The translations under genes and the position numbers were made by a program. A stretch of DNA of 24,537 bases, from positions 1 through 24,537 of the forward strand of contig JBNJGU010000019.1 in NCBI GenBank assembly GCA_051747985.1. The letters run 5' to 3'. This document shows positions 22,426-24,537 of the stretch, piece after piece. Numbering within the stretch: position 1 is the first letter of the stretch; each line of letters opens with the position of its first letter. The notes beneath the pieces are model-generated. The model saw only the letters and a list, made by a program, of their open reading frames with translations, had not been told where the DNA came from and ran no database searches. This DNA comes from PWQG01 sp051747985. GTDB taxonomy: Bacteria > Pseudomonadota > Gammaproteobacteria > Pseudomonadales > Pseudohongiellaceae.

Positions 22426-23091
22426 GTGATTCTGAAAACCGAAGGCCTGACCCGACGCTTCCGTTCCGGTGATATCGAGACCACGGCCCTGGACGGCATC
22501 GACATCGAGATCGAGCGAGGCGATTTCGTCTCGGTGATGGGCCCGTCCGGCTGTGGCAAGTCGACCCTGCTGCATGTGCTGGGCCTGATCGATCAGCCGG
22601 ACGGGGGGCGTTATACCTTTCTGGACGATGATGTCTCGCGCTGTTCCGAGTCCGACAAGGCGCGGCTGCGCCGCCAGCACCTGGGCTTCGTGTTCCAGAA
22701 TTTCAATCTGATCGATGAGTTGCCCGTGTACCGCAATGTCGAGTTGCCGCTGCTCTACAACAGGGTCGGCGCGGCCGAGCGTCGCCGGCGCGTGGAAGCC
22801 GTGCTGGAGCGCATGGACATGGGCCATCGCGCGGAGCACTATCCACAGCAGCTCTCCGGTGGCCAGCAACAGCGGGTCGCGGTGGCCCGGGCCATCGTCA
22901 ACCAGCCGGATCTGATTCTGGCCGATGAGCCCACCGGCAACCTGGACAGTGAGAACAGCGCGGGGGTGATCCGGGCGCTGGAAGAGCTCAACGCCGAAGG
23001 CATCACGATTGTCATGGTCACGCACTCGGGGGACGACGCATCGCACGGGCGCCGGGTCATCAATATGCTGGATGGTCGTGTCGCCGATTGA
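22426..23091 (+). CDS. ABC transporter ATPase, MacB/LolD type
   Basis: ATPase partner of the permease just upstream; 221 residues with every motif present: Walker A GPSGCGKST (39-47), Q-loop Gln91 in VFQNFNL, signature LSGGQQQR (143-150), Walker B LILADEPTGNLD with Glu168, and switch His200 in VTH. The sequence is of the LolD/MacB/SalX class used by FtsX-type permeases. The frame is open from an ATG at 22387 that would overlap the permease by 20 bases. I prefer the GTG at 22426 because AGGAG lies seven bases upstream and the resulting MILKTEGLTRRF start matches the family. Confidence 0.92.
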   Translation: MILKTEGLTRRFRSGDIETTALDGIDIEIERGDFVSVMGPSGCGKSTLLHVLGLIDQPDGGRYTFLDDDVSRCSESDKARLRRQHLGFVFQNFNLIDELPVYRNVELPLLYNRVGAAERRRRVEAVLERMDMGHRAEHYPQQLSGGQQQRVAVARAIVNQPDLILADEPTGNLDSENSAGVIRALEELNAEGITIVMVTHSGDDASHGRRVINMLDGRVAD

Positions 23092-23115
23092 GGCGTACGT
23101 CGCCGGAGTGATTGC

Positions 23116-24378
23116 ATGAGTGGTATGGACAGAAAGGTCGAACGCCGCGGATGGCCGGCGAGGCTCTGGGTTCCCGGGACGGGCGTCGGCATCCTCGCCG
23201 CGGTCGTGCTGTTCCAGTTCTGGCAGAGCGCGACCACGCGCAGCTACAGTGTGCCGCGTGACCGGGTCACTGTTTCGGCTGTGCGACATGGCACGTTCGA
23301 GGATGTGATTCCGGTGCGCGGTACGGTGCAGCCCCGGGAGAGTGTCTTTCTGGATGCCGTGGACGGTGGTGTCGTGGACGAGGTCCTGGTGGAAGAGGGC
23401 AGTTTTGTCGAGCAGGGCCAGCCATTGATCCGGTTGAGCAATACGGATCTGCGCCTCAATGTTGCGCGCAATGACACCTCGATCACTGAACAGATCAATA
23501 ACCTGAGCAATATCGCCAATTCGCTGGAGCGCACCAAGCTGGCCACCGAGCGGGAGGTCATCGACCTGCGCTACCGCATCACCGCCCTGGAGCGACAGAA
23601 GCGCCAGTACGAATCATTACGCCAGGATCAGTTGGTCTCCGACGAACAGTATCGCTCGGTCCTCGATGAGCTCGCCTATCGCCGCGACCTGCTGCAGAAC
23701 ACCCTGCAGCGTCAGGCGCTGGAGGAGCGCATACGCACCGAGCGCAGGGACCAGATCGAGACCCAGATGGAGAAACTGGAGTCCAATCTCGCCGTGGCCC
23801 AGCGCAGCTACGAGAATCTGGTGGTACGTGCCCCGATCAGCGGACGACTGACGGCCCTGTCGGCCCGCGTGGGCGAGAACAAGGCGCGGGGCGAGCGACT
23901 CGGGCAGATCGACGGGGTGGATGATTACAAGATCGAGGCCGAGGTCGACGAGTACTATGTCACGCGTGTGACACAGGGCCAGACGGCGCGTTTCCGTCTC
24001 GCGGGTCAATCCCGCACGGCCCGCATCAGCCGCGTCTATCCGGAGATTGCGAATAATGTCTTCACGGTCGACCTGCAATTCGGGGACAGCCAGCTTCCTG
24101 AACTGCGGCGTGGACAGTCACTGCAGCTCGACCTTGTGCTGGGCCAGCCCACCGAGACCCTTCTGCTGCCGCTGGGCGGTTTCATGCAGGAGACCGCTGG
24201 CAACTGGGTCTATGTATTGCAGGAGGATGGCACCACGGCCGTGCGGCGGGATATCGAAACGGGACGGCGCAACAATCGCATGATCGAGGTGCGACAGGGC
24301 CTTGAAGCCGGCGACGCCGTCATCACCTCCCGGTACGAGGCCTTCAGCGATTACGCGGAAGTGCGGTTGACGGACTGA
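23116..24378 (+). CDS. HlyD/MacA-type periplasmic adaptor protein
   Basis: Membrane-fusion protein of 420 residues that should join the ABC permease to an outer-membrane channel. One membrane anchor (about 17-36), a split lipoyl domain (VFLDAVDGGVVDEVLVEEGS and VVRAPISGRLTALSARVGEN), and between them a long alpha-helical hairpin (about 115-235, rich in Glu/Arg/Gln; LERTKLATEREVIDLRYRI). Beta-barrel and membrane-proximal domains follow (RGQSLQLDLVLG, LLLPLGGFMQETAGNWVYVL). GGAG sits seven bases before the ATG. Last gene of the operon. No TolC-like gene is in the window, so an unlinked channel would be needed. Confidence 0.9.
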   Translation: MSGMDRKVERRGWPARLWVPGTGVGILAAVVLFQFWQSATTRSYSVPRDRVTVSAVRHGTFEDVIPVRGTVQPRESVFLDAVDGGVVDEVLVEEGSFVEQGQPLIRLSNTDLRLNVARNDTSITEQINNLSNIANSLERTKLATEREVIDLRYRITALERQKRQYESLRQDQLVSDEQYRSVLDELAYRRDLLQNTLQRQALEERIRTERRDQIETQMEKLESNLAVAQRSYENLVVRAPISGRLTALSARVGENKARGERLGQIDGVDDYKIEAEVDEYYVTRVTQGQTARFRLAGQSRTARISRVYPEIANNVFTVDLQFGDSQLPELRRGQSLQLDLVLGQPTETLLLPLGGFMQETAGNWVYVLQEDGTTAVRRDIETGRRNNRMIEVRQGLEAGDAVITSRYEAFSDYAEVRLTD

Positions 24379-24457
24379 GTGCTCCGGGGTCCGGGGGGAA
24401 TCCGCGCGAACGGCCGTGTCGTAGTCTCTCGGTGAACATGCCACCCCCGGAGACCAT

Positions 24458-24537
24458 ATGACACCTCATCAGCGTGCCACTGCCGCCCTGCAGAACCTGT
24501 TCGTGGCCGATGCCCTGGCCATGCCGGTGCACTGGTT
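24458..24537 (+). CDS. ADP-ribosylglycohydrolase-like protein, 5' end only
   Basis: Only 26 codons are inside the window. They read ATAALQNLFVADALAMPVHW, the start typical of ADP-ribosylglycohydrolase (DraG-type) proteins, where a GxxxGxAxGDALGxPxE-like helix holds the first metal-site residues. These enzymes remove ADP-ribose from proteins or nucleic acids. GGAG lies seven bases before the ATG, supporting the start. The assignment rests on about 20 residues and is tentative. Confidence 0.5.
   Translation, partial: MTPHQRATAALQNLFVADALAMPVHW

Overview
The window looks like a chromosomal stretch from a GC-rich proteobacterium, most likely a gammaproteobacterium. This is judged from the gene families (MalQ/GlgP, FixLJ, cytochrome b561, YbiI-like zinc finger, HigA) and from Gram-negative features such as lipobox and Sec signal peptides and a periplasmic adaptor. 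I cannot name a genus.

Layout. (1) 1-3.24 kb: glycogen/maltodextrin breakdown, with the 3' part of malQ convergent with glgP. (2) 3.3-6.04 kb: a FixL-like PAS histidine kinase, a FixJ-like response regulator and a Crp/Fnr regulator with an FNR-type recognition helix. The kinase PAS domain carries the residues that bind and read heme in FixL. A perfect FNR/FixK-type palindrome lies between the divergent glgP and fixL, and a FixJ-like box with a -10 element lies before the Crp/Fnr gene. Together they suggest oxygen-controlled glycogen mobilisation. (3) 6.1-15.2 kb: an accessory region in which intact small genes alternate with decayed ones. Remnants are a P-type ATPase (frameshift plus loss of its catalytic core), a DUF1570-like C-terminus, a short piece of a serine-hydrolase paralogue, an RlpA-like half domain, a HigB toxin tail and a methyltransferase with its middle missing. 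Intact genes are a Fic AMP-transferase-type protein with an elaborate operator, a Crp/Fnr regulator divergent from a secreted His-rich protein, two exported beta-lactamase-fold serine hydrolases, an isoprenylcysteine methyltransferase-like membrane protein, an orphan HigA and two small membrane proteins. (4) 15.3-19.8 kb: a secreted metallo-beta-lactamase-fold hydrolase, a CPA2 antiporter, a YihY/BrkB membrane protein with a small lipoprotein, cytochrome b561 and a C4 zinc-finger protein. (5) 19.9-24.4 kb: an ABC export operon (double-FtsX permease, ATPase, HlyD/MacA-type adaptor), then the first codons of an ADP-ribosylglycohydrolase-like gene.

The most notable items are the FixLJ-Crp/Fnr-glycogen circuit with its visible sites, the Crp/Fnr to His-rich-protein pair with an operator spaced for class II activation, the Fic operator cluster, and the density of gene remnants between 6 and 15 kb. 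I found no RNA genes, CRISPR arrays, insertion sequences or convincing rho-independent terminators.
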